DNA from: Chloroflexota bacterium
GTDB lineage: Bacteria > Chloroflexota > UBA11872
Direction: 5' to 3'
Length of the DNA stretch: 64,000 nt
NCBI GenBank assembly: GCA_026707585.1
Contig: JAPOWQ010000062.1
Span: 53,460 to 117,459 of the forward strand
The notes below the pieces were generated by a model. It was not told the DNA's origin. It made no database searches and was given only the letters and a program-made list of their open reading frames with translations. The translations under genes were made by a program, and so were the position numbers. The first letter of the stretch is position 1, and each line of letters opens with the position of its first letter. Positions 10,727 to 18,390 of the stretch are shown piece after piece.

Positions 10727-12229
10727 ATGAACCGTCCCGCAGGCATCGAGACCGAATACGGGCTCAACTGCGAGGGCTTTGCGGGCGAACCCGATTTCGC
10801 CTACGAGGCGGCTCGACTGATCCAGGCGGCGCCGGTTGAGGGCGCATTTCGCGGCTGGGATTACGTGGGCGAGGACCCGTACCGCGACCTGCGCGGGGGC
10901 CGGGCGGATCGGCTGGAGCGGGATCCGAGGGATTTGACGGGCTCGACGGACCGCAGCAGCCGGATGTCGCGAGACGAGTTACTTTCGAACACGGTGCTGC
11001 GCAACGGGGCGCGGCTCTATAACGACCACAATCATCCCGAGTACTGCACGGACGTCTGCCTGACCTTGAAAGACCTGGTGGCACAGGACAAGGCGGGCGA
11101 GCGGGTGATGTTCGCGGCGGAGGCGGCGCGGAACGCGATGCTGGGTTACGGGCAGATTCGGCTGCTGAAGAACAACACGGACTACCACGGACGCAGCTAT
11201 GGCTGCCACGAGAATTACCTGACGTCGCGGAGGATTCCGACGGACGATCTGATCCGGGTGACGGTGCCGTTCCTGGCGACGCGGCAAGTGTTCGCGGGGG
11301 CGGGGCGGGTCGGAATCGAGGGCGGTGACGCGCTGCAGTTGCAGATGTCGCAGCGGGCGGACTTCTTCGAGGAAGTCACGGGCATCAACACGACGGCGCG
11401 GCGGCCGATCTTCAACACCCGGGACGAGCCACACGCGGACCCGGGGAAGTACCGGCGGCTGCACGTCATTGCCGGCGACGCGAACCGGAGCGAATGGGCG
11501 ACGGCAATGAAGGTAGGGACCATGGCCCTGACGCTGGACCTGGCGATGGAGGGCTGGCGACCCTCGGAGCGACTGACTGACCCGGTGCGGGCGGTGCGGC
11601 GGGTGTCGCACGACCTTGAATTCGGGGGTGTCGTGGACCTGGAGCGGGGCGGGCCGGTATCAGGGCTGGATGTTCAGCGCTGGTACTGCGAGGCCGCGCA
11701 ACGCTATCGGGGGCGGGACGCGGAGACAACATGGGTGCTGGATGAGTGGGCGGCGGTGCTGGAGGACTTGGGGCGGGACAGGTCGCGGGCGGCAGACCGC
11801 GTGGACTGGGTGGCAAAGCAGCGCCTGATCGCGGAGATGCGTGAGGACTTCGGGCCGGAGTGGAAGGACGAGGATGCCCGGCGCGTCGACCTGGGGTACC
11901 ACGTATTGGATCCGGCGTGGTGCGTGTACGACATGCTGGTGGACGAAGGAGAAATGCGGCGGATCGTGAGCGACGCGGATATCGAGCGGGCGTTGTCGAC
12001 GCCGCCCACGGGTACGCGGGCGGCGGTGCGCGGGGACGTGCTGCGCCGGTTTGGCGAGGACATCAGCGCGGTGGAATGGGACCGGGTGGTGTTTCGCCGC
12101 AACGGGTATGACGTGACACTGCGGTTTGACGACGTCGTTGGACCAGAGGTCGATCGGCTGGGGCGGCTGGTTACGGAGGCGGAGACACTCGAGGGATTGC
12201 TGACCGCGTTGGACGCGGAAGGAAGGTGA
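10727..12229 (+). CDS. dop: Dop: Pup deamidase/depupylase
   Basis: 500-aa member of the Dop/PafA carboxylate-amine ligase-like family. It should deamidate the C-terminal Gln of Pup to Glu and remove Pup from tagged lysines. The ATP/Mg motif is I-E-T-E-Y-G (residues 7-12). The Dop-specific loop follows the W-D-Y-x3-E-x-P-x-R-D-x-R-G pattern (GWDYVGEDPYRDLRG, residues 43-57) and precedes NGARLYNDHNHPEY, whose Asp100 corresponds to the catalytic Asp. Also conserved are DKAGERVM, YGCHENYL, NTRDEPHAD and RRLHVIAGDANRSE. This loop distinguishes it from PafA. Its stop is 4 bp before the pup ATG. No proteasome subunit or ARC/Mpa ATPase gene is in view. Confidence 0.95.
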   Translation: MNRPAGIETEYGLNCEGFAGEPDFAYEAARLIQAAPVEGAFRGWDYVGEDPYRDLRGGRADRLERDPRDLTGSTDRSSRMSRDELLSNTVLRNGARLYNDHNHPEYCTDVCLTLKDLVAQDKAGERVMFAAEAARNAMLGYGQIRLLKNNTDYHGRSYGCHENYLTSRRIPTDDLIRVTVPFLATRQVFAGAGRVGIEGGDALQLQMSQRADFFEEVTGINTTARRPIFNTRDEPHADPGKYRRLHVIAGDANRSEWATAMKVGTMALTLDLAMEGWRPSERLTDPVRAVRRVSHDLEFGGVVDLERGGPVSGLDVQRWYCEAAQRYRGRDAETTWVLDEWAAVLEDLGRDRSRAADRVDWVAKQRLIAEMREDFGPEWKDEDARRVDLGYHVLDPAWCVYDMLVDEGEMRRIVSDADIERALSTPPTGTRAAVRGDVLRRFGEDISAVEWDRVVFRRNGYDVTLRFDDVVGPEVDRLGRLVTEAETLEGLLTALDAEGR

Positions 12230-12233
12230 GGAC

Positions 12234-12410
12234 ATGCGGCAACTTGTAGCTGCCGGCCGCGGCTGGCGTGCGGAAACCGAGGCGCCGACGAAGCCGGCGG
12301 AGGTTCCGTCGGAGCCGGCGGCACCGGAGAAAGAAGAGGACCTGCGGGAGCGCCGGCGGCGGATCATTCGGGAGATTCCGGATCCGACACCTCAACCCGG
12401 CGGTCAATAG
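12234..12410 (+). CDS. pup: Pup: prokaryotic ubiquitin-like protein (58 aa)
   Basis: A 58-codon ORF sits exactly between dop and pafA and ends Pro-Gly-Gly-Gln, the di-Gly-Gln terminus of Pup. The protein is highly charged and Pro/Glu/Arg-rich, has no Cys, and is probably disordered except for a helix at about residues 32-48 (EKEEDLRERRRRIIREI). This is the size and character expected of Pup. A strong ribosome binding site (GGAAGGTGAGG) overlaps the dop stop codon. Unlike actinobacterial Pup, the segment before GGQ is proline-rich (PDPTPQP) rather than a Phe/Tyr-containing helix, so it is divergent. The Gln terminus implies deamidation by Dop before ligation. The gene is easily missed because of its length. 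Confidence 0.92.
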   Translation: MRQLVAAGRGWRAETEAPTKPAEVPSEPAAPEKEEDLRERRRRIIREIPDPTPQPGGQ

Positions 12411-12419
12411 CACTCGCGC

Positions 12420-13916
12420 ATGGACGACATCGTCTTTGGGACAGAGATCGAGTTCGCCTCGGCCGGGGCGTTGCCGCCCGGACAAGCGGCGCGGCTGGTG
12501 AAGTCGATCCTGTTCCAGGACCGGCGGTTCGGACTAATCGATCCGGCGCCACGCGAGTGGGACGAGGAGCCGGGGAACGGCGGCCACCTATTCAATGGGG
12601 CTCGGTTGTACCTCGACTCGGGTCACATCGAGTACGCCTCGGCGGAGTGCCGGACGCTGCGGGACATCGTGGAGCAGGAGAACGCCGCTTCGGCGGTGCT
12701 GCTGGACACGGTGGAACGGCAGGAGATGAACCGGAAGCTGTTCTTCATCAAGAACAACACAGATCACCTGGGCAATACGTTCGGATACCACGAGAACTAC
12801 TCGATCGTGACGAGCCCGCGGAGCCGGGACCTGGTGCTGGGCTTGCTGCCGTTTCTGACGACGCGGCAGCTATACGCCGGGGCGGGAATGACGCTGAATC
12901 CGAAGGAAGCGGGGGGGCGGCTGCCGTTTCACATGTCGCAGCGGGCGGCATTCGTGTCGGTGGACGTGAGCCACCGGGTGCGGTTTGGGGGACGTCCGAT
13001 CATCAACCTGCGGGACGAACCGCTCAGCGAACGGACCGGGCTGCGTCGGCTGCACGTGGTGGTTGGGGACGCAAACCAGTCGCAGTACGCGACGGCGCTT
13101 AAGGTGGGAAGCACGGCGCTGGTGGCGCAGTTGCTGGCGGCGGGGTGGAATCCGGAGCTGTACCTGGACGAGGCGGTTCGATCGATCAAGTCGATTTCGC
13201 GCAATCCGGGCGGGCCGTGGCCGGTGGAACTTGTGGACGGCCGGACGATTTCGGCGATCGACGTGCAACGGACCTATCTGGACGCCGCGACTTCGGCGTT
13301 TGCAGGCCGCGATGCCGATACGGACTGGACACTGGCCGCGTGGACTGAGTGTCTCGACGGGCTGGCGTCCGACCCGGAATGCCTGGTGGGCAAGGTGGAC
13401 TGGGTGACGAAACTGGCGGAACTTCGGGACTACGCGGACGACTCGCCGGAAGGCTGGGCAGATCCGGACCTGGTGAAGCTGGACCTCGCGTACCACCACG
13501 TGGACCCGACGGTGAGCCTGTTCAGCGAGCTGCAGCGGCGGGGATTCATGTACCGGCTGGTATCGGGACCGGTGAATCCGCTGGCCATTCCGGAGGGCAC
13601 ACGGGCCGGCGCGCGGGGGCGGATTGTGCGGGCGCTGTCGGAAGCGCGGGCGGACTCGCACATCGACTGGAAGGACATCCAGCACAACCTGGGCGCGCTG
13701 GCGAGCTGGGAGAACCAGCTGTACCTGGTCTACCAGTACATCGAGCACTGGCGTGAACTGGACGAGTTTGGGGGATGGTCGTTCGTGCCCTACCTGGTGG
13801 ACTGGGACGGGATTGGCGTGCGGGGGCGGATTTTCGAAATGCCGGATCCGTTTGAGACGTATGAGGACCAAGCCGAGGAGTTTGCGGGGGCGGTGGAGGG
13901 ATATCTGGGCGGTTAG
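12420..13916 (+). CDS. pafA: PafA-like Pup ligase
   Basis: 498-aa Pup-protein ligase homolog that should activate Pup's C-terminal Glu with ATP and join it to substrate lysines. Its nucleotide motif is G-T-E-I-E-F (residues 7-12), followed by NGARLYLDSGHIEYASAEC with catalytic Asp66, then FIKNNTDHLGNTFGYHENY, NLRDEPLSE and RRLHVVVGDANQSQYATALKVGS. It lacks the Dop loop, so it is assigned as the ligase. It is about 45 residues longer than mycobacterial PafA; the final 75 residues (after HIDWKDIQHN) diverge and carry a Tyr/Trp-rich segment followed by an acidic end. It starts 9 bp after pup, so dop-pup-pafA is one transcription unit. Confidence 0.93.
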   Translation: MDDIVFGTEIEFASAGALPPGQAARLVKSILFQDRRFGLIDPAPREWDEEPGNGGHLFNGARLYLDSGHIEYASAECRTLRDIVEQENAASAVLLDTVERQEMNRKLFFIKNNTDHLGNTFGYHENYSIVTSPRSRDLVLGLLPFLTTRQLYAGAGMTLNPKEAGGRLPFHMSQRAAFVSVDVSHRVRFGGRPIINLRDEPLSERTGLRRLHVVVGDANQSQYATALKVGSTALVAQLLAAGWNPELYLDEAVRSIKSISRNPGGPWPVELVDGRTISAIDVQRTYLDAATSAFAGRDADTDWTLAAWTECLDGLASDPECLVGKVDWVTKLAELRDYADDSPEGWADPDLVKLDLAYHHVDPTVSLFSELQRRGFMYRLVSGPVNPLAIPEGTRAGARGRIVRALSEARADSHIDWKDIQHNLGALASWENQLYLVYQYIEHWRELDEFGGWSFVPYLVDWDGIGVRGRIFEMPDPFETYEDQAEEFAGAVEGYLGG

Positions 13917-14017
13917 GTCGCCAAGTGTTTCAATGCCACTGCCAGGGATTCAGCCCCAGACGGGATTCGGACACGGGTTGAAGCGCGCAGCCACGGTCTG
14001 CCTGAGGAGAGGGACAA

Positions 14018-14974
14018 ATGCCAGTCGGCGGGTTCGATCCACTGACTTGGGTTCACTTCCACGAGGCTGATCCAGGGACTACGTGGACAAAAGACACGGC
14101 GCCCGCAATTGAGTTCAACTCGCTGGTTCCCGGCAGCGGAGTGCTGACTCCGAACGTGGTGGCGCTGGCCGAGGGCGGCTACCGCATGTATTACACGGGC
14201 TTTGCGCCGGGGATGACGAAGAGCCACCTGCTCGGCCACATCCTGAGTGCCTCCTCGCCTGACGGGTCGTCGTGGACGCTCGACGACGGCGTGAGAATCG
14301 ATGTCCATGGCCCGCACGCCAGCCAGCGCACGCTGTGCCCGGATGTGGTGCCGATCCCCGGGGGCGGGTATCGCATGTACTACGAGGCACGGACGCCGGA
14401 CGCTCCCACGGTGATTCTGAGCGCGACGTCAAGGGACGGGCTGGATTGGGGTTTGGAAGACGGCGTGAGAATCGGCGACGGCGAGTGGTCGTACGGGTCG
14501 CCGCGCTGCGTGTACTTCCCGTCCGATCGGGGGCTGGTGTACAGGCTCTACTTTCACCACTACTCGTTTCCGCTAGTGTCGGGTCTGGACGCGCAGAACC
14601 ACATCGTGAGCGCAATGTCCCGGGACGGTCTCAACTTCGAAATCGAGCCCGGTGTGCGTATCGCCCAGGACACCGAGCGGGAGACGTTCGCCGTATACGC
14701 CCCCGAAGTGGTTCGCCTGGGCGACGGCAGCTTCCGGATGTTCTATGCGGCGTGGGCCGAAGGCATCGACGGCGGAGTCTTCACCGCGGTTTCGGGCGAC
14801 GGGATCGCGTGGACGAAGTCACCGAAACCACTGCTGGACCTGGACGTCGAGTTGGATTGCCGGATGGTCTCGGAACCCTGCGTGATTGAGCTGCCGGACA
14901 GGCGGTGCCGGATGTTCTATGAGGCGCGGGACAGCGAGGGTCGAGCCCGGATTCTGAGCGCTACCTCCGGGTGA
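14018..14974 (+). CDS. Five-bladed beta-propeller, glycosidase-like protein
   Basis: 318-aa protein with four or five repeated blades marked by S-x-D-G-x-x-W/F motifs (SSPDGSSWTL, TSRDGLDWGL, MSRDGLNFEI, VSGDGIAWTK), each followed by GVRI-like strands. Blades also repeat G-G-Y/F-R-M-Y/F-Y (GGYRMYYTG, GGYRMYYEA, GSFRMFYAA, RRCRMFYEA). This pattern fits the GH43/GH32/sialidase-type propeller superfamily, but I do not recognise a catalytic triad and do not assign an activity. There is no signal peptide. The start has GAGGAGAGGG upstream. It is 101 bp downstream of pafA on the same strand and probably unrelated to pupylation. Confidence 0.7.
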   Translation: MPVGGFDPLTWVHFHEADPGTTWTKDTAPAIEFNSLVPGSGVLTPNVVALAEGGYRMYYTGFAPGMTKSHLLGHILSASSPDGSSWTLDDGVRIDVHGPHASQRTLCPDVVPIPGGGYRMYYEARTPDAPTVILSATSRDGLDWGLEDGVRIGDGEWSYGSPRCVYFPSDRGLVYRLYFHHYSFPLVSGLDAQNHIVSAMSRDGLNFEIEPGVRIAQDTERETFAVYAPEVVRLGDGSFRMFYAAWAEGIDGGVFTAVSGDGIAWTKSPKPLLDLDVELDCRMVSEPCVIELPDRRCRMFYEARDSEGRARILSATSG

Positions 14975-15083
14975 GACGTGGAACAGATCCGCCCGGGAAA
15001 CCCGAGCTGGAGACGACCGGAGGGCAGCTTCGCGGACCGACCGCATCGCATTGGTCCCTCTGAGAAAGGGAATGAGAATCCCC

Positions 15084-15118
15084 CAGCGCGAGTCGAACTA
15101 CTGTTCAGACTCACGCTG
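15084..15118. terminator. Imperfect hairpin between convergent genes
   Basis: CAGCG-c-GAGTC-GAAC pairs with GTTC-a-GACTC-a-CGCTG around a TACT loop, located between the convergent propeller and MarR genes. There is no T-tract, so a bidirectional, possibly Rho-dependent termination role is only suggested. Confidence 0.35.
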
Positions 15119-15164
15119 AGGGAAGGGTGGGGGCGCCGCCGTGGGGGAGCAGCGGCGGGTTGGG

Positions 15165-15665
15165 TTATGCCGGAACTTTGTCGAGGGCGGTGACGAGTTC
15201 GTCGAGCTCGCCAGCCAGCGATTCGAGGCGGCGGCCGCCATAACCGCGTTCGATCACGGCTTCGGCCTGCTCGAGCGCGCCACGGACTTCGTTCCACTTG
15301 GCGCGGCCGGCGTCGGTGAGCATGAGCTTGAACGAGCGTCGGTCATCCGGGTCCACATCGGCGGTGATCTGCTCGGACTTCACCAAACGCTTGATGAGCT
15401 CGGACGTGGCCGCCGGGCTGCGGCCGAGCTCACGCGAAAGCTGCGTGGGCGTGACCGGCTCGGTGGCGCTTGCCAAAAACTGCAGCGCGCGGGCCAGCGG
15501 CAGCGAGACGCCGGCCTGGTCGCAGGCCGAGTTGAGGTGCCCGGCGAGGCGATGCGACCCGACGAGCAAGCGGTGGATGGTGGAATCCTGAAGACTGGGA
15601 AGTCCGTTGGCCGCCCCGTTGGCGGACCCGTTGCGATACGCGGAAATCGGTATACCTCTCTTCAA
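15165..15665 (-). CDS. MarR family transcriptional regulator
   Basis: Winged helix-turn-helix regulator of the MarR family. The DNA-binding region reads VTPTQLSRELGRSPAATSELIKRLVKSEQITADVDPDDRRSFKLMLTDAG, with the DDRR wing typical of the family. Helices before and after form the dimer interface. The start is uncertain: TTG 15665 (166 aa) is a candidate because the frame upstream of it looks non-coding and runs through the palindrome at 15714-15741. No ATG or GTG gives a better N-terminus. It is divergent from the FabZ-like gene and probably autoregulates through that palindrome. Its ligand is unknown. Confidence 0.82.
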   Translation of the reverse strand: MKRGIPISAYRNGSANGAANGLPSLQDSTIHRLLVGSHRLAGHLNSACDQAGVSLPLARALQFLASATEPVTPTQLSRELGRSPAATSELIKRLVKSEQITADVDPDDRRSFKLMLTDAGRAKWNEVRGALEQAEAVIERGYGGRRLESLAGELDELVTALDKVPA

Positions 15666-15713
15666 CTGTCGGCCGGCAGCGCCTCGGCATAGCTCGGCCG
15701 ATCGGGAATTTGG

Positions 15714-15741
15714 CGAGTTTGTGAACGGATTCACAAACTCG
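15714..15741. promoter_or_regulatory. Perfect 28-bp palindromic operator with promoter elements
   Basis: CGAGTTTGTGAA and TTCACAAACTCG form 12-bp perfect arms separated by CGGA. The site lies between the divergent MarR and FabZ-like genes. On the plus strand the right arm contains TTCACA (15730-15735), and TATACG follows at 15752-15757 with a 16-nt spacer, so a bound dimer would block a rightward promoter. MarR proteins bind such palindromes; assigning this site to the adjacent regulator is inference. Confidence 0.7.
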
Positions 15742-15910
15742 GTGGTCCATTTATACGGTCTGGAATCGTTTTGCGCAAGTGGCAACGGCGCAAATGTGCG
15801 CCGGAACAGATTTCCTGAGGAATTTTTCCGGGAGCTGGCCGCCCCATGGCGTGGGACGAGGGAATGCCTGTGCCATGCTGGCCGCCACCACACCCCCGAA
15901 GAGGCCGCTC

Positions 15911-16369
15911 ATGTCCGACGCGCTGCTCGACCGTGACGGGATCGAATCGTTGATCCCGCACCGGGAACCGTTCATCTTCGTGGACCGCATTGTGGAGTTG
16001 GAGTACGGCCAGCGCGCGGTCGGGATCATGGACGACGTGGGAGCGCATCACGAGCACGTGCTGAGCGGGCACTTTCCCGGGTTTCCGGTGCTGCCGGGCG
16101 CGATCATCGTGGAGGCCGTGGCGGAAGTCGGCGGCGTGGCGGCGCTGGGGATGCCGGAGAACAGCGGCAAGATTGCGATGTTGACTGGCCTCGACAAGTG
16201 GAAGTTTCGGCAGCCGGCGCGTCCGGGGGACGAGTTACGGCTGGAGGCCGAAGTGATCCGCTACCGGCGCGGGTTTGGCCGGGCCGCCGGTCGGGCGAGT
16301 ATCGACGGGAAGTTGTGTGCGTCGGGGGAGATCAGCTTTGCGATCGTGGATCGGCCGGAGGGACTGTAG
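15911..16369 (+). CDS. FabZ-like 3-hydroxyacyl-[acyl-carrier-protein] dehydratase
   Basis: 152-aa hot-dog-fold dehydratase. It starts MSDALLDRDGIESLIPHREPFIFVDRI, like FabZ (I-x-x-x-I-P-H-R-x-P-F). The catalytic His lies in LSGHFPGFPVLPG and the catalytic Glu in IIVEAVAEVG. FabZ removes water from 3-hydroxyacyl-ACP in fatty acid elongation. It is not embedded with other fab genes; the linked MarR regulator and upstream palindrome suggest controlled expression, so a specialised acyl-thioester role is possible. ATG 15911 was chosen because the FabZ alignment begins there; the frame is open upstream to 15779. Confidence 0.85.
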   Translation: MSDALLDRDGIESLIPHREPFIFVDRIVELEYGQRAVGIMDDVGAHHEHVLSGHFPGFPVLPGAIIVEAVAEVGGVAALGMPENSGKIAMLTGLDKWKFRQPARPGDELRLEAEVIRYRRGFGRAAGRASIDGKLCASGEISFAIVDRPEGL

Positions 16370-16534
16370 GTAGAGCGTTTCTCGCTGCGTGGCTCGGCCC
16401 CAGAAAGAGGTAGACCCCCCATTCGTGGAGTACCGGCATCGGAGAGCTGAGTACGACGTGGTTGGATGACCGAATGGACTCCGGGTGTGCGGCGATAGAA
16501 TGGCGGCACGTCCCACCCTCAGACTGGAGCCTCC

Positions 16535-17512
16535 GTGGCGCGCGTACTGATTACAACCAGGATTTTCACGTCCAACCCGGCCGAAGCAGCGCTGGACATC
16601 CTTCGAGATGCCGGCCACGAGCCGGTGATCGCGTCGGTCCCGGGCGCCTACCTGAACGGCGAGCAGTTGCACGAGCAACTCGCGGGGATCGCCGGCACGA
16701 TGGCCAGCAGCGAGCCATACACCGCCGAGACCTTTCGGATGTTCCCAGATCTACAAGTGGTCGCGCGGATGGGCGTGGGCTACGACGCCATAGACCTGGA
16801 GGCGGCGCGCGACCACGAAGTGCCGGTGATGATTGCCGCGGGCACGAACGACACGACCGTGGCGGAGACGTCGGTGGCGCTGATGCTGGCGCTGGCGCGT
16901 GACCTGGGTCGTTACTTCGAAACGACGTCGGCGGGCGGCTGGGTTCGTCCTCCGACCACCGAGCTACGCGACAAGACGATCGGCTTGATTGGCCTTGGCC
17001 GGATTGGTCGAGCGGTTGTGCAGCGGCTGCAGGGGTTCGAGGTTGACGTGGTGGCGGCCGAGCCGTACCCGGACGCGGACTTCGTGGAAGAGCACGGGGT
17101 GGAGCTGGCGGATATCGACGAGGTATTTCGCCGTGCCAACTTCCTGTCGCTGCACACGCCGATGAACGACGAGACGCGCGAAGTCGTGAACGAGCGAACG
17201 CTGGGGCTGATGCAGCCGGGATCCTTCCTGGTCAATACGGCCCGGGGCGGACTGGTTGACGAGGCGGCGTTGCGGGCGGCGCTCGACTCGGGACAGTTGG
17301 CGGGCGCGGCATTGGATGTGCGGACCAGCGAGCCCCCGCTGGAGGGCGACGACCTGGCCGCGCATCCGAAGGTGCTGCCCACGCCGCACATGGCGGGTGT
17401 CGCGGTCGAGTCGGTGGAGCGCATGGCCATGGGGGCCGCCAGGAATGTGGTGGGCGTGCTGGCGGGCGACTGGGACCGCGAAATGGTGGTGAACGGGGTC
17501 TATCCCGCGTGA
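16535..17512 (+). CDS. D-2-hydroxyacid dehydrogenase (phosphoglycerate dehydrogenase-like)
   Basis: 325-aa NAD-dependent dehydrogenase. The nucleotide-binding motif is TIGLIGLGRIGRAVVQRL near residue 150. The catalytic Arg lies in LVNTARGGLVDEAAL, Glu in VRTSEPPLEGD, and His in LPTPHMAGVAVES, the family order. It lacks the C-terminal ACT domain of SerA, so activity on phosphoglycerate is not implied; glyoxylate/hydroxypyruvate or another 2-hydroxyacid is equally possible. It starts at GTG 16535 after CTCC-rich sequence. The stop overlaps the start of the HAD gene (GTGA), so the two are translationally coupled. Confidence 0.88.
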   Translation: MARVLITTRIFTSNPAEAALDILRDAGHEPVIASVPGAYLNGEQLHEQLAGIAGTMASSEPYTAETFRMFPDLQVVARMGVGYDAIDLEAARDHEVPVMIAAGTNDTTVAETSVALMLALARDLGRYFETTSAGGWVRPPTTELRDKTIGLIGLGRIGRAVVQRLQGFEVDVVAAEPYPDADFVEEHGVELADIDEVFRRANFLSLHTPMNDETREVVNERTLGLMQPGSFLVNTARGGLVDEAALRAALDSGQLAGAALDVRTSEPPLEGDDLAAHPKVLPTPHMAGVAVESVERMAMGAARNVVGVLAGDWDREMVVNGVYPA

Positions 17513-18384
17513 CCGTCAGCGGTGCGCGTCATGCGTACCACCACCATGAGCACTCCGACCGCGAGCCCGCGGTGATTCCGGCACAGCGCCGGGCGTTCGT
17601 GTTCGACATGGACGGGGTGATGTACCAGGGCGGGCAGCTGATCGACGGCGCCGCGGAGGCGGTGGCGACGGTGCGCAACCTCGGGCTGCCACTGTTCTTC
17701 GTGACGAATAACTCGCGTGAGACGCCGGTGGAACTAGCGGCCAAGCTGCAGCAGATGGGGGTGGACGCGGGTCCCGAGGAGATCATTTCGGCTGTGGTCG
17801 TCACGGTGGAGTACCTCAACCGGCTGGATCCGAGACCAGACTCGGTGCTGGTGCTGGGCGGTGACGGGTTGGCAGCGAACATCGAGGCGGCGGGATTCTC
17901 GTTAGGGAGCTTCGACGACGACGAGCCGGTGGACGTGGTAGTTGCCGGCTGCGACTTTGGGCTGACCTACGACCGTCTGTCGCGGGCGACGCGGGGGCTC
18001 GTGATGCACGACGCGGCATTCATTGCGGTCAACCAGGACTCGTTGCTGCCAACGGCGAACGGGCCGATGCCGGGGGCAGGGGCGATCGTGGGCGCGCTGA
18101 CGGCGGCTACCGGAGTCGAGCCGCTGGTGGTCGGGAAGCCATCGCCGCACCTGTTCAGCCTGGCGGCGGAGCGGAGTGGCGTGCCGCCGGAAGACCTGGT
18201 GATCCTGGGGGACCTGCTGGACGCCGACATTGCCGGCGCGAATGCCATTGGGGCGACGGGCGTGCTGGTGTTGACGGGCAGTACCTCGCGCAAGGCGGCG
18301 GAGGCGGCGACGGGCGAGCTCCGCCCGGACCTGGTGATCGATAATCTCTATCAGCTTCCGTACGACCTTCTGCTAGTGCCGTAG
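17509..18384 (+). CDS. HAD-superfamily phosphatase (NagD/4-nitrophenylphosphatase-like)
   Basis: 291-aa hydrolase with the HAD class IIA pattern. Motif I is FVFDMDGVMYQG, motif II is FFVTNNSRETP, the cap contains the NagD-like GGDGLAANIEAAG and VAGCDFGLTYDRL, and VGKPSPHLF and ILGDLLDADIAGANAIGATGVLVLTG supply motifs III and IV. The relatives dephosphorylate sugar phosphates, glycolate-2-phosphate or pyridoxal phosphate. Coupled by a 4-nt overlap to a hydroxyacid dehydrogenase, a role in phosphoglycolate or hydroxyacid salvage is plausible but unproven. The first 25 residues include a His-rich stretch (HAYHHHEH) and may belong to a later start. Confidence 0.85.
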   Translation: MTVSGARHAYHHHEHSDREPAVIPAQRRAFVFDMDGVMYQGGQLIDGAAEAVATVRNLGLPLFFVTNNSRETPVELAAKLQQMGVDAGPEEIISAVVVTVEYLNRLDPRPDSVLVLGGDGLAANIEAAGFSLGSFDDDEPVDVVVAGCDFGLTYDRLSRATRGLVMHDAAFIAVNQDSLLPTANGPMPGAGAIVGALTAATGVEPLVVGKPSPHLFSLAAERSGVPPEDLVILGDLLDADIAGANAIGATGVLVLTGSTSRKAAEAATGELRPDLVIDNLYQLPYDLLLVP

Positions 18385-18390
18385 GCGGGG

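Noticed and set aside
12268..12501. 77-codon Arg/Ser-rich frame overlapping pup and the start of pafA
   Set aside because: It is an out-of-frame reading of pup; the correct frame is shorter but has the GGQ end, a strong ribosome binding site and exact operon spacing.
13930..14050. tRNA-like 3' fragments (CCGAATCCCGTCTGGGGCT on the minus strand, GGGTTCGATCC on the plus strand)
   Set aside because: Neither can be completed into a cloverleaf: there is no matching 5' acceptor or anticodon arm. The second lies within codons of the propeller gene.
15666..15893. N-terminal extension of the MarR gene up to 15893
   Set aside because: The added 76 residues are low in similarity to MarR proteins and would run through the palindromic operator and promoter region.
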